Notes: generated from the letters alone by a model not told the origin. A DNA stretch of 64,000 nt from Bradyrhizobium arachidis (GCF_024758505.1 NZ_CP077970.1:8246001-8310000); one strand, 5' to 3'; counted from the first letter of the stretch, positions 7,419-15,087 are shown. Made by a program: numbers and translations.

Positions 7419-7550
7419 CCCCCGTTTTTGTGCCCCAAGGGAATATCCGCGGCGGGCACAACGGGGGCATACAAAATGTAGTAAGGTCAACTATGGGCTC
7501 TTATGGCCGCATAAGACCATAACTCCCATTAATTCAAGGAATTACTACAT
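7419..7550. promoter_or_regulatory. Nested inverted repeats between integrase and attachment site
   Basis: Three symmetries are seen. CCCCCG...TTGTGCCC at 7419-7435 pairs with GGGCACAACGGGGG at 7454-7467. ATGTAGTAA at 7476-7484 pairs with TTACTACAT at 7542-7550. Inside the latter is a nested palindrome centred on CTTATGGCCGCATAAG (7500-7515), flanked by TATGG and CCATA. The stretch is AT-rich compared with its surroundings and lies upstream of the integrase start, where integrase arm sites, excisionase sites and the integrase promoter are expected. The function is inferred from position. Confidence 0.45.
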
Positions 7551-7595
7551 CTTAACTATGGCCGGATTTGGTTAGCTCGGGTCTACGGATTGTGG

Positions 7596-7643
7596 TTCAC
7601 ACGGGAGAGGTCCAAGGTTCGATCCCTTGTGCGCCCACCATTC
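7596..7643 (+). repeat. Attachment-site copy 1: 3' half of a tRNA-Val(CAC) gene
   Basis: The sequence starts in the anticodon loop (TTCACAC, anticodon CAC), then reads the 3' anticodon strand GGGAG, variable loop AGGTC, T arm CAAGG-TTCGATC-CCTTG, acceptor strand TGCGCCC and ACCA. The bases upstream (GATTGTGG) cannot pair with GGGAG and no D arm is present, so it is a remnant and not a working tRNA. A 3'-tRNA fragment starting at the anticodon loop beside an integrase is the classic product of tRNA-targeted integration. The intact tRNA should lie at the other end of the element, left of this window. Confidence 0.8.
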
Positions 7644-7666
7644 AAAGCCGCCGCACGCGCGCGCCA

Positions 7667-7897
7667 TTACGCGATCGACAAAATCTCGATCTCCCGATTG
7701 CCCGCAGCGACGACGCCTCCGACCGCCTTCCCGATCAGCGATTTCGCGACCGGAGACACGAAGGAGATCGACCCGGCCTTCGGATCGGCTTCATCCACCC
7801 CGACGATGCGATAGGTCTGCACGCGACCATCGGCTCGGCTGAACGTCACCGTGCTGCCAAAGGCGACCGTCTCGGTCGACGTCGGACTGAGGGACAA
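7667..7897 (-). pseudogene. C-terminal fragment of a GreA/GreB transcription elongation factor
   Basis: The frame encodes only the FKBP-like C-terminal domain of Gre factors: VAFGSTVTFSRADGR, YRIVGVDEADPKAGSISFVS and SLIGKAVGGVV, ending EIEILSIA. The N-terminal coiled-coil domain that reaches the RNA polymerase secondary channel is missing. Upstream the frame runs only a few codons to a stop where the rhizobial repeat 7897-8045 begins. The only start is a TTG. I read it as a gene truncated by the repeat or by recombination. It lies between the two tRNA-Val remnants, so it was probably brought in, or cut, by an older element. Confidence 0.7.
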
Positions 7898-8045
7898 GCG
7901 CGATGAGATTAGGATGAATCGTCATCGCGCTTTAGGTTATTGTTTGAGCATGATCTCCGCGCAAACGCGTTCCGCGTTTGTCGCGAGGGAAACCGCTTCA
8001 CACTTTGCGCTAACGCGGCCCTTCGGGTCCGGATCATGCTCTAGA
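7897..8045. repeat. Interspersed rhizobial palindromic repeat
   Basis: It opens with AAGCGCGATGA paired with TCATCGCGCTT, continues TTGTTTGAGCATGATCT and contains ACCGCTTCACACTTT, closing with TCCGGATCATGCTC, which pairs with GAGCATGAT of the first half. I recognise this composite as an abundant intergenic element of Bradyrhizobium genomes. Here it truncates the Gre fragment. Confidence 0.65.
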
Positions 8046-8053
8046 TACCGCGA

Positions 8054-8506
8054 TCAAAGATTCTTGTTGAGGTAATCACGAACCAGCAGCTTGTTTTGAT
8101 TCGGCGTGAGACTGAAAAAGAACTTCACTGTTCCTTCGCCGTCCAGGGTCACCGATGGGGTGGACGCGCCACCGCAGGTCAGCGCCTTCACTTTTGCGCT
8201 CAAGGCTTCCTTGCCGAGAGAATCCGAGCAAATATCCTCCATCGCAGCCAGGGCCGCGGTACACCACGAGACGACGTTCTGGCTGGCGATCTGCGCGGAG
8301 TCGAAGCCGCTCCAGTCAAAGCCCGTCTTCAAACGCGTGCCACAGGCGCGGTCCGTGAGCTCGGCGGCATGCCCCAGCTCAGCTTCGCGTGAAGCGTGCA
8401 TCCGCCGATCTTCCAACGATTCCGCCGCCGCGATGCGTACCCCAAGGCAGCTAAGCGCGAGCGCAAGCGCCGACCACTTCAGGCCACGGATCATTAGTCT
8501 ATGCAT
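8054..8506 (-). CDS. Secreted hypothetical protein (150 aa)
   Basis: The start at 8506 is supported by AAGGGAG 7-8 nt upstream; ATG codons 4 codons later or in the upstream frame lack this. The N-terminal ~30 residues are a signal peptide (KWSALALALSCLGVRIAAAE). The mature part has four cysteines (DRACGTRL, VSWCTAAL, EDICSDSL, ALTCGG), likely two disulfides, and ends in a beta-rich stretch (GTVKFFFSLTPNQNKLLVRD). No family is recognised. It is an intact gene lying between the two tRNA-Val remnants. Confidence 0.6.
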   Translation of the reverse strand: MHRLMIRGLKWSALALALSCLGVRIAAAESLEDRRMHASREAELGHAAELTDRACGTRLKTGFDWSGFDSAQIASQNVVSWCTAALAAMEDICSDSLGKEALSAKVKALTCGGASTPSVTLDGEGTVKFFFSLTPNQNKLLVRDYLNKNL

Positions 8507-8761
8507 TGAGTTTCTCCCTTGCATTCGTGCAACTGGCATTGCGTTACACCGATTAAAGCTCAGACGTTCATCCAATGGCTGGCTAATCGATCGCTGCCAG
8601 CACTCGCCGTTGCCTGTCGGCAAGAGCTGTATCGCCAAGCTTGGTCGCAAGTCGCCCTTTTCGGGTTCGAATAGCAGCAAGGCTGCCAGCGGATTTGATG
8701 TTGAGAAGGCTGCCTCCGCGGAAACACGAATCAACAGCTCTCGACGTCCCGCAAAGCGTAG

Positions 8762-8872
8762 GGCCTACTTTCCGCCTTCCCGCGGACGGTCGATTCCGTC
8801 TTCATGACCCAGAGCGTGAAGACCCGTGCTGTGTCGGTCGGATTGGCGTACCAGTTCGGCGGACCGGCGAAC
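8762..8872 (+). pseudogene. Possible C-terminal fragment of an outer-membrane beta-barrel protein
   Basis: In frame: LLSAFPRTVDSVFMTQSVKT then AVSVGLAYQFGGP. An alternating hydrophobic last strand ending in YxFGG is how Omp25/RopB-type barrels of rhizobia end. The frame is closed upstream by a TAG and has no natural stop at the motif; it runs on into the tRNA-Val remnant. A 35-residue remnant of a larger gene is the simplest reading; the match is short. Confidence 0.3.
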
Positions 8873-8916
8873 GTCGGCTCCGGGTCAACGACTTGCGCGT
8901 CGAGTACGGTATCCGC

Positions 8917-8964
8917 TTCACACGGGAGCGGTCCAAGGTTCGATCCCTTGTGCGCCCACCATTC
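8917..8964 (+). repeat. Attachment-site copy 2: 3' half of a tRNA-Val(CAC) gene
   Basis: It is identical to copy 1 (7596-7643) at 47 of 48 positions, the one difference being GGGAGC for GGGAGA in the variable loop. Again the flanking upstream bases (TATCCGC) do not rebuild the 5' half, so this too is a remnant. The T arm and acceptor strand are perfect. With copy 1 it brackets a 1.3-kb segment in direct orientation. Confidence 0.8.
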
Positions 8965-9723
8965 CTTCCCGAACCATTTTGGTTGCAGACGATCATCGAT
9001 GCCAGACGGCCGTTCGTGCCAGTGCAGCCTGACGCGGCCGTAAGCTGTTGCACAAACGTGCGAAAGCGGGATGAGATCGGGTTCTGCCCTGGGCCCTTGG
9101 TGACCCGTCGTACCAAAGCATCGAAACAACCCCATGCACAGTAGCCGATGGGGTCGGCCTGAGTGACTGCGCTTTTTCCGAAAATCACTTGACACGTCGG
9201 GCAAATCGGTGGCATGATGCCATCATCGGCAGCGCGTGCCTCATCGGCTTCCTCAAACGGACGTTTGCTCGCGTACCGGCCGCGCACCCGGCGCCTCGGC
9301 CACAAGAACTCTCCGTCGAGCGCGCAAAACCAAATTCGCACGCCATTCCCTGACCGACCAACCAATACCCAACGCGCACCAGGCACGGCTCCGATCCGCT
9401 TCCGAACACCCGGCGCGACCGTTGCGAGCAGCACAAGGGCGCGAGGTATGGGGACCAGGCGCCCTTGCACCTCTCCAATCGTCAGTTGCTCAAGGGTGTG
9501 AGTTCTTGGGGATCGCTTGGCCGCTGACGAACGCCGGATTACCGGGTCGAATCACTAGAACAATCTAATGTTGTGATTGAGGCAATATTCAATTTGGCAC
9601 AAACTGCACATGCCGCCGGCCCGATTTGGTGGCATCTCCCACCTATGGGCGATGATGTGTTGTTCCGTAGGGTAGCCGTCGCGTTGGGACTGCCGGTGGT
9701 CCTCACGGCACGAGAGCCTTTTC
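8965..9723. other. About 760 bp with no supported gene
   Basis: Several frames are open on both strands, but none has a good start, a recognisable family or a consistent codon pattern. A minus-strand frame near 9214-9020 begins MPPICPTCQVIFG and has CPTC and CAWGC pairs that could bind zinc, but it continues across the tRNA-Val remnant into nonsense. I treat the stretch as decayed junction DNA between the attachment remnants and the chromosome. Confidence 0.4.
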
Positions 9724-9816
9724 CGTTCCGATGGAATCGGAACGGGGCTCTAGATTCTTGTTCTGACGCGTTTTCCTTACGCGAACCGGTCTCCACTTCG
9801 CTGGAAAACGCTCTAG
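9724..9816. repeat. Interspersed repeat, family A copy 1
   Basis: GTTCCGATGGAATCGGAAC palindrome, then TTCTGACGCGTTTTCCTTAC, GCGAACCGG and CCACTTCGCTGGAAAACGCT. The second half forms its own inverted pair (GCGTTTTCC / GGAAAACGC). The same element recurs at 11298-11394 and 42974-43057 with small changes. Confidence 0.75.
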
Positions 9817-9834
9817 CTGGTTTGCGCTGACGAG

Positions 9835-10173
9835 ATGCGCGACCCCATTGCCGTTGCTACCATTGTTGATGCGTTGCGACAGGCCAACGGCGACAGCCGC
9901 ACGCGGCTGCTTCTCCGGGAGGGAATGACTCTTGAGACTCTGATCGATGCCTTGCTGCGTGCTCCAGTGAGTGAGCGTGACGCAGCGAGGCTGATGACAT
10001 TCGCGCTGGAGTCGGGCGATTTCGAAGTCACTCCGGACTTCACCAGCCGCCCCTCACATCTCAAGTTCATCTACGATCCGCCCAACTCCCTCCGTGTGGT
10101 CGATATTGTCATGCTGACGGAATCGCGCACATTTTCGAGCGACGATATTTGGCTGCGCCTGCGAGACGTCTAG
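9835..10173 (+). CDS. Hypothetical protein (112 aa)
   Basis: The ATG at 9835 follows directly after repeat family A copy 1. The product is acidic-neutral and mostly helical in its first 65 residues (DPIAVATIVDALRQANGDS, LETLIDALLRAPVSERDAAR), with a beta-like end (HLKFIYDPPNSLRVVDIVML). No family recognised and the ribosome site (GACGAG) is weak. The codon pattern fits the surrounding genome better than the opposite frame does. Confidence 0.45.
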   Translation: MRDPIAVATIVDALRQANGDSRTRLLLREGMTLETLIDALLRAPVSERDAARLMTFALESGDFEVTPDFTSRPSHLKFIYDPPNSLRVVDIVMLTESRTFSSDDIWLRLRDV

Positions 10174-10217
10174 TCACAGCGCGAGCGTGACTAGGCTGTC
10201 CGGCCCGGCACCGGGCC

Positions 10218-10625
10218 TCACCCGCGTTTCTTTGCCGCCTTCTTGGCCGATTTCTTGGCCTTCTTCGTCACTTTCTTCTTTGCAGCCTTCTTGGCCTTCA
10301 GCGCGCCGGGCTTGTGCTTGACCAGGCTGAATGCCGCCACGAGCGCATCTGCTCTGGCGGCTGCGGCGCCAGGCAGGTCCGTCACAGTGACCGTCGCGGA
10401 GAACGGCTCGTCGCCTGGATTTTTCCGGAAGACATGAAAGCGCGTGCGAGTCATCTTCGGGACGACGGTGCCGTCGCCCTTGAACAGTTCGGCTGTGTCA
10501 TCCTTGGTGATGATGTGAACGTAAACGTCGGGAGCGCTCGTGTCGGAGCAAATGACCGAGCTGTCCTTGACCAATCCTCTGACGACTTCGCGGTGATCCT
10601 GATCGATCTGAATGATTTCGCTCAT
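10218..10625 (-). CDS. Hypothetical protein with lysine/alanine-rich histone H1-like tail (135 aa)
   Basis: The ATG at 10625 (MSEIIQIDQDHREVV) is preceded by AAAGG. Residues 1-~100 form a compact, beta-rich domain (VICSDTSAPDVYVHIITKDD, TRTRFHVFRKNPGDE, SATVTVTDLPGAAAARADAL). The last ~35 residues are almost only Lys and Ala in repeats of KKAAKKK/KKAKKSAKK, like eukaryotic histone H1 tails and bacterial H1-like or AlgP-type tails. Such tails bind DNA or RNA non-specifically. The combination suggests a nucleic-acid-associated protein; the head domain is not recognised. Confidence 0.6.
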   Translation of the reverse strand: MSEIIQIDQDHREVVRGLVKDSSVICSDTSAPDVYVHIITKDDTAELFKGDGTVVPKMTRTRFHVFRKNPGDEPFSATVTVTDLPGAAAARADALVAAFSLVKHKPGALKAKKAAKKKVTKKAKKSAKKAAKKRG

Positions 10626-10846
10626 GGGCAATGACCTTTGGCTGCAATGAGATGGTCGCGTGCGCGAGCATCAAAGCGCAACCAAAGGCTGATGACAAGG
10701 GGTCAGCCTGCCGCGTGCGGCATGAGCAGGGCCGTCGGCCGTCACCACCTTGCTGAAACGAAACGGCGCGGATTGCGCGCTCCCTCATGGCTCGCCAACT
10801 TCCTGGAGAAGCAAGGCGAGCCCGGCCCGCTCGTTTCCATAAGCCT

Positions 10847-11215
10847 CTACTGCTTATCGAACGGGATGTACTGCTGGTACTGCTTCGGCACCGAAGAGCG
10901 GTAGCGCGACGGCACCGTACCGGAGTCGATGGAATGATCGATCTCCTGCTGGCGGGTCATCTTTTTCTTCGCCGGCTTCTTGTCGGCGGACTTCTTCGTA
11001 TCCGTGGTCGTGGTCGTCGTGGTGTTGGTTGCGGCCGGCGCCGTGCCGGTGGTCGTGGTGGCGGCAGGAGCCGTCGTTGCCGCAGGCGCGGTCGTCGTCG
11101 CAGCCGGAGCCGCCGTGGTGCCGCCGGTGGCCGGTGTTCCCTGGGCCAGTGCGATCGGGGTCTGCAACATCAGCGCAAGCGCTGCAGCGGCAGCAAGCAA
11201 ATATGACTTTTGCAT
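10847..11215 (-). CDS. Secreted Ala/Thr-rich hypothetical protein (122 aa)
   Basis: GGAGG lies 7 nt before the ATG at 11215, giving MQKSYLLAAAAALALML, a signal peptide cut near ALAQG. The mature part is a low-complexity Ala-Thr-Pro stretch with AAPAATTT and NTTTTTTTD units, a basic hinge (KKSADKKPAKKK), and a conserved-looking C-terminus (TRQQEIDHSIDSGTVPSRY then VPKQYQQYIPF). The C-terminal motif, which pairs a helix and an Arg/Tyr-rich end, recurs in small envelope proteins of Bradyrhizobium; its role is unknown. Confidence 0.65.
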   Translation of the reverse strand: MQKSYLLAAAAALALMLQTPIALAQGTPATGGTTAAPAATTTAPAATTAPAATTTTGTAPAATNTTTTTTTDTKKSADKKPAKKKMTRQQEIDHSIDSGTVPSRYRSSVPKQYQQYIPFDKQ

Positions 11216-11297
11216 CAGAACCTCCAAAGTGCCTGATCCGAATGGCGGAAGCGTAATCCCGCTCGTTGAACGGGTGCAAGCCTCGCCACCTCAGAGT

Positions 11298-11394
11298 TTC
11301 CATTCCGATAGAATCGGAATGGAAACTCCAGATCCTTGTATTGACGCGTTTCGCGACGCGAACCGGGGTCCACTTCGCTGGAAAACGCTTTTAG
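11298..11394. repeat. Interspersed repeat, family A copy 2
   Basis: Palindrome CATTCCGATAGAATCGGAATG, then TTGACGCGTTTCGCGACGCG, AACCGG, and CCACTTCGCTGGAAAACGCT. Same layout as 9724-9816. Confidence 0.75.
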
Positions 11395-11576
11395 ACCGGA
11401 CGCCGCGGGCAAACTGTGGCCGACGTCACATAGCGAGGCACGGATGCGGCATCAGGATCCAGCAGTTCGAACGCGTTCCGGTGTGCCCGTACCAACCACG
11501 GGTCACCACCGCGCCGCCGGGACCACCGACGGCCGACCGCACATTGCCTCGTCAACCGCTTCTACAGGAGACCGAG

Positions 11577-11819
11577 ATGCGTCGCCTCATTCCCGTTCTG
11601 GCATCGCTCGCCACGCTTGCCACTGTTGATGTCTCGGCGCAGGCGCAGGCCCAGCCCGCCGCCAATGATCACTACTGCCTGCAAGGCCGCCAGTGGGGCT
11701 ACCCCGGCAATTGCCTGTTCACCACCTATCAGCAATGCCAGGCCACAGCCTCCGGCACCGACGCCTATTGCGGCATCAACCCGCGCTACGCGTTCCAGCA
11801 GCAGCGGCGGTATTACTGA
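11577..11819 (+). CDS. DUF3551-type secreted protein (80 aa)
   Basis: ACAGGAG precedes the ATG at 11577. A signal peptide (MRRLIPVLASLATLATVDVS) is followed by a short mature chain with the family pattern DHYCLQGRQWGYPGNCLF, YQQCQATASGTDAYCGINP. The four cysteines and the W-G-YPGNC signature are typical of DUF3551 proteins, which occur in many copies in Bradyrhizobium. Function unknown; likely a small disulfide-bonded periplasmic protein. Confidence 0.8.
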   Translation: MRRLIPVLASLATLATVDVSAQAQAQPAANDHYCLQGRQWGYPGNCLFTTYQQCQATASGTDAYCGINPRYAFQQQRRYY

Positions 11820-11892
11820 GACCTTGCGGTCGAGACTCGGACCGCTGCTAGTGCGGGATGGCCTTCTTCGGCATGTCCGTCCCACAAAACTC

Positions 11893-12015
11893 GTCGTGGC
11901 CGGGCATAGCCGTCCGAAGGACGGCGTCGCTTCCGCTCGCCTATGTCCCCGGGCATCCACGTTCTTCGTGCCGCAGAAGAGGTCGTGGATGGCCGGGACA
12001 AGCCCGGCCATGACG
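11893..12015. repeat. Interspersed palindromic repeat (GGCCGGG type)
   Basis: GTCGTGGCCGGGC at the left end pairs with GCCCGGCCATGAC at the right end. Internal halves GTCCGAAGGACGG and GGCATCCACG...CGTGGATGGCC form further stems. It fills the gap between the DUF3551 gene and the next minus-strand gene. Confidence 0.6.
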
Positions 12016-12035
12016 ATGCGGAAGGGGCTCGCGAT

Positions 12036-12554
12036 CTACGGCGACCCGCCCAGCCCCGTCTCCTGCAGCCGCCCGGCGAACCAGGCGGAGAGCACGGGAT
12101 CGAGCACGCCGCCGACATAGACCTCGGACATCGTGACGTTCTTGCCGGCGAGCACGACCAGCACTCCGATCCAATAGGCGAACCAGATGTGCGGGTCGGT
12201 CAGCGCCCTGAGCTTGTGCTGGTCATGCTCGAGCGGAGTGTGATTGGTCGCGTTGCGTACCTCGATGACGAGCAGATTGTTCGGGATCTCGCGCTGATGC
12301 ACGGCGACGTCGGGATAGATCGACTTTCCCAGGTGGTCGTCGGTGGAGATGATGGTGCCATGCGGCAGGTGCAACGTGCGCTCGCCGAGCCGGTCGTAGT
12401 TGCAGTCGACCGACCAGCCCGAAAACTGCTTTTCGAGATAGACGGCGAAGCGGTGGGTCAACGCGCGCTCGCCGACGGCCTTTTCGAACAGGAAGGTTTC
12501 ATGCGCGTAGAGCTCCCGAAGCGCCTCCACCACCTTGTTCAGCTCGGTCTGCAT
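12036..12554 (-). CDS. Hypothetical protein with PD-(D/E)XK-like motif (172 aa)
   Basis: Start ATG at 12554. Helical N-terminus (LNKVVEALRELYAHETFLFE, ERALTHRFAVYLEKQF), then DCNYDRLGE, IYPDVAVHQREIPNNLLVIE followed by VR. A PD then a hydrophobic strand and E-x-R about 15 residues later is the spacing of the PD-(D/E)XK nuclease core, with Arg at the Lys position. The end (ALTDPHIWFAYWIGVLVVL) is a hydrophobic strand pair. Family membership is inference; an inactive restriction-like fold or a stand-alone sensor is possible. It is convergent with the upstream repeat and on the same strand as the TPP enzyme behind it. Confidence 0.6.
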   Translation of the reverse strand: MQTELNKVVEALRELYAHETFLFEKAVGERALTHRFAVYLEKQFSGWSVDCNYDRLGERTLHLPHGTIISTDDHLGKSIYPDVAVHQREIPNNLLVIEVRNATNHTPLEHDQHKLRALTDPHIWFAYWIGVLVVLAGKNVTMSEVYVGGVLDPVLSAWFAGRLQETGLGGSP

Positions 12555-12610
12555 CGTGCCCCCCGACCCATCGGCGCTTGAGAGTGCGTGGTTGCGCCCG
12601 CGAGCTTATC

Positions 12611-14158
12611 TCACATCTGGACTTCGATCAGCCGCGGTCCCGGCTCGGCTACGGCCTCGGCGAGAGCCTTGTTGAGATCGTCCGCGTTGGTGACGGCGCG
12701 GCCCGGCACGCCCATGCCCTTCGCCATCGCCACGAAATCCAGCGTCGGACGATCGAGCCTGAGCATGTCGTTGGCGCGCTGGCCGGGTTCACCGGCGCCG
12801 ACATTGTCGAATTCGCCGCGCAGGATCTGGTAGATGCGGTTGGCGAACACGATGGTGACGATGTTCAGGTTCTCGCGGGCCTGGGTCCACAGCGACTGGA
12901 TCGTGTACATCGCGCTGCCGTCGCCGACCATGGTGATCACCTTGCGGTCCGGACACGCGATCGCGGCGCCGATCGAGAGCGGCGTGGAGAAGCCGATCGA
13001 GCCGCCCATGTTCTGGAGCCAGTCGTGCGGAGCCGCCGCCGCCGTCGGCGGAAAGAAGCCGCGGCCGGTGGTCAGGGATTCGTCGACCATGATCGCGTTC
13101 TCGGGGATGGCGCACGCGATCGCCTGCGCGATCGAGGCGAAGGTCAGCGCGCCGGTCGGCTTGACCAGCTCAGCCAAGGCCTGCGGCTTGACGTCCTTCG
13201 CACTCGCCTTCACGGCACCGGCGAGCGCCTCAAGGGCAGCGACCGAATTCTCGCCCCATGTGGTCATGCGATGCACCTCGCAGCCCTCGGGCTTGAGCAT
13301 GCTCGGCTTGTTCGGATAGGCGAAGAACGCCACCGGATCGTCGGACTCGACCAGCACGATGTGACGGAATTTTGCCAGCATCGGCAGCGCATTCTCGATC
13401 ACGTAGTGGATGCGGTCGATCGAGAAGCGGCCGCGGCCGCGGGCCATCTTGGGACGGAAGGTCGGGCCCATCACGGTGCAGCCGGTCTTGCCGGCGATGC
13501 GCTCGGCGAGCGCCAGACCCTTTTCGCTCAGCGCGCTGCCGGTCATCAGGAGCAGCGTGCCCTCGCCGTCTCCGTGCAGGATTCGTGCGGCCTTCTCGAC
13601 CGCCTGCGGCGAATAGCTCGCGCGCTGTTGCTCGAGCTGCACCTCGGCGATGCCGTCGGCCTCGTTCCAGGCGGTGTCGGCGGGCAGGATCAGGGTTGCG
13701 ATCTGCGGCGGCGCGCTCTTGGCAGCGGCAATCGCCGCAGCGCCGTCGGCGGCGACCGATCTGGAATCGGGCGAGGTGCGGACCCAGGACGACATCGGCC
13801 GTGCCAGGCCTTCGATGTCTGATGTCAGCGGCGCGTTGTAGCCGATATGGTAGGTCGCGTGCTGGCCGACGATGTTGACGATGCCGGAATTGGCCTTCTT
13901 GGCGTTGTGGAGATTGGCAAGGCCGTTGGCGAGCCCAGGGCCGAGATGCAGCAGCGTCGAGGCCGGCGAGCCCTTCATGCGGAAATAGCCGTCGGCCGCA
14001 CCCGTCACCACGCCTTCGAACAGGCCGAGCACGCAGCGCATGCCCGGCACCTTGTCGAGCGCTGCGACAAAGTGCATCTCGGACGTTCCGGGGTTGGTGA
14101 AGCAGACGTCAACGCCACCAGCCACCAGCGTCCGCACCAGGCTTTCCGCACCGTTCAT
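12611..14158 (-). CDS. Acetolactate synthase large-subunit-like TPP enzyme (515 aa)
   Basis: Start chosen at ATG 14158 (MNGAESLVRTLVAGG), with GGGAG 9 nt upstream; an in-frame ATG six codons earlier is possible. Three-domain ThDP enzyme: the Pyr domain with the catalytic Glu (GLFEGVVTGAADGY), a central domain, and a PP domain with the GDGSAMY...N diphosphate/Mg motif (GDGSAMYTIQSLWTQARENL). At ~515 residues it is shorter than biosynthetic IlvB (about 570-590), and no small subunit (ilvN) is beside it. So a catabolic 2-oxoacid decarboxylase or ALS-like role (benzoylformate-decarboxylase-like group) is as likely as branched-chain amino acid synthesis. A second, better-defined member of the family is at 31186-32814. 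Confidence 0.75.
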   Translation of the reverse strand: MNGAESLVRTLVAGGVDVCFTNPGTSEMHFVAALDKVPGMRCVLGLFEGVVTGAADGYFRMKGSPASTLLHLGPGLANGLANLHNAKKANSGIVNIVGQHATYHIGYNAPLTSDIEGLARPMSSWVRTSPDSRSVAADGAAAIAAAKSAPPQIATLILPADTAWNEADGIAEVQLEQQRASYSPQAVEKAARILHGDGEGTLLLMTGSALSEKGLALAERIAGKTGCTVMGPTFRPKMARGRGRFSIDRIHYVIENALPMLAKFRHIVLVESDDPVAFFAYPNKPSMLKPEGCEVHRMTTWGENSVAALEALAGAVKASAKDVKPQALAELVKPTGALTFASIAQAIACAIPENAIMVDESLTTGRGFFPPTAAAAPHDWLQNMGGSIGFSTPLSIGAAIACPDRKVITMVGDGSAMYTIQSLWTQARENLNIVTIVFANRIYQILRGEFDNVGAGEPGQRANDMLRLDRPTLDFVAMAKGMGVPGRAVTNADDLNKALAEAVAEPGPRLIEVQM

Positions 14159-14428
14159 CGTTTTCGCTCCCGTCATCCCGCAACCTGTGGATCCGCCTTT
14201 CGATCAGTCATTGTTCGCCGTTTTCGTCAAGCCGATAGCCGGCATTGCTGCCCTGCCCGCACCCGCGATCGGACGGTTTGGCTAATACCGGTTTGACGGC
14301 GACGCCCGGTGTGGCCCGGCGGACGCCAATCGCCGGGGAATGCCGTTCTCACGGCCCCGTGGGTTGCGAAACGCCCGCAAATATGGCCTGTGATCCCTGT
14401 TGAATCGATTTTTTTGCTGGGGGAAGGA

Positions 14429-15004
14429 ATGATCCGGTTTTTTGCCGCAACCGTTGCCACTGTCGCGGCTCTCACGATTAACGTCGGCGGCGCGTCCGCG
14501 GCGGGCATGATCGACTTCACGGGCACCGCCGGGGGCAGCTATCTCGGCGGCGGCGCGAGCCCGATTCCCCGGACCACCGTGATGTACGCCGGCAATTACG
14601 CGCCGGGTACGATCGTCGTGAACACCGCCGAGCGGCGGCTCTATCTCGTGCTGGCGAACGGCCAGGCGCTGCGCTACGGCATCGGCGTCGGCCGCGACGG
14701 TTTCCGCTGGAGCGGCGTGCACCGCATCAGCGCCAAGAAGGAATGGCCGGACTGGACGCCGCCTTCGCAGATGCTGGCCCGCCGGCCCGACCTGCCCCGC
14801 CACATGAAGGGCGGCATCGAAAACCCGCTCGGTGCGCGCGCCATGTATCTGGGATCGACGCTGTACCGGATCCACGGCTCCAACGAGCCTGAGACGATCG
14901 GACAGGCTGTGTCCTCCGGCTGCTTCCGCATGACCAATGACGACGTCACCGACCTCTACGGCCGCGTCTCGGTCGGAACCACGGTGGTGGTGCTGAACAG
15001 GTAG
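14429..15004 (+). CDS. Periplasmic L,D-transpeptidase (ErfK/YbiS family, 191 aa)
   Basis: GGGGGAAGGA sits directly before the ATG at 14429. Signal peptide to about residue 27 (VAALTINVGGASAAG). The YkuD domain is complete: IVVNTAERRLYLVLANGQAL, GRDGFRWSG, and the catalytic loop IHGSNEPETIGQAVSSGCFR, with His in HG, the S-x-G-C nucleophile Cys and the following Arg. These enzymes make 3-3 cross-links in peptidoglycan or attach lipoproteins to it. It is short, without a LysM domain. Rhizobia carry many paralogs, so the specific role is not known. It is monocistronic or cotranscribed with the DUF2927 gene 83 bp on. Confidence 0.9.
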   Translation: MIRFFAATVATVAALTINVGGASAAGMIDFTGTAGGSYLGGGASPIPRTTVMYAGNYAPGTIVVNTAERRLYLVLANGQALRYGIGVGRDGFRWSGVHRISAKKEWPDWTPPSQMLARRPDLPRHMKGGIENPLGARAMYLGSTLYRIHGSNEPETIGQAVSSGCFRMTNDDVTDLYGRVSVGTTVVVLNR

Positions 15005-15087
15005 GCGCATTTGGCGCAGGCGGAACCCGAGGGGCTCCGCCTTGCGGTCTTGTGCGCCGGACGCGAATACGGCAGCGTTGGGTAGCA

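Noticed and set aside
7596..7643. A functional tRNA-Val gene
   Set aside because: Only the 3' half from the anticodon loop is present; the bases upstream cannot form the anticodon 5' strand, D arm or acceptor 5' strand. The same holds for 8917-8964.
7590..7906. Plus-strand frames through the first tRNA-Val remnant
   Set aside because: They arise from the tRNA sequence and the antisense of the Gre fragment; no start, domain or codon support.
8731..9204. A 157-codon minus-strand frame containing WWAHKGSNLGPLPCE
   Set aside because: This peptide is the antisense translation of the tRNA-Val 3' half (8917-8964), a well-known annotation artefact.
9573..9830. An 85-codon frame before the 9835 gene
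   Set aside because: Its second half is repeat family A copy 1; the rest has no recognisable pattern.
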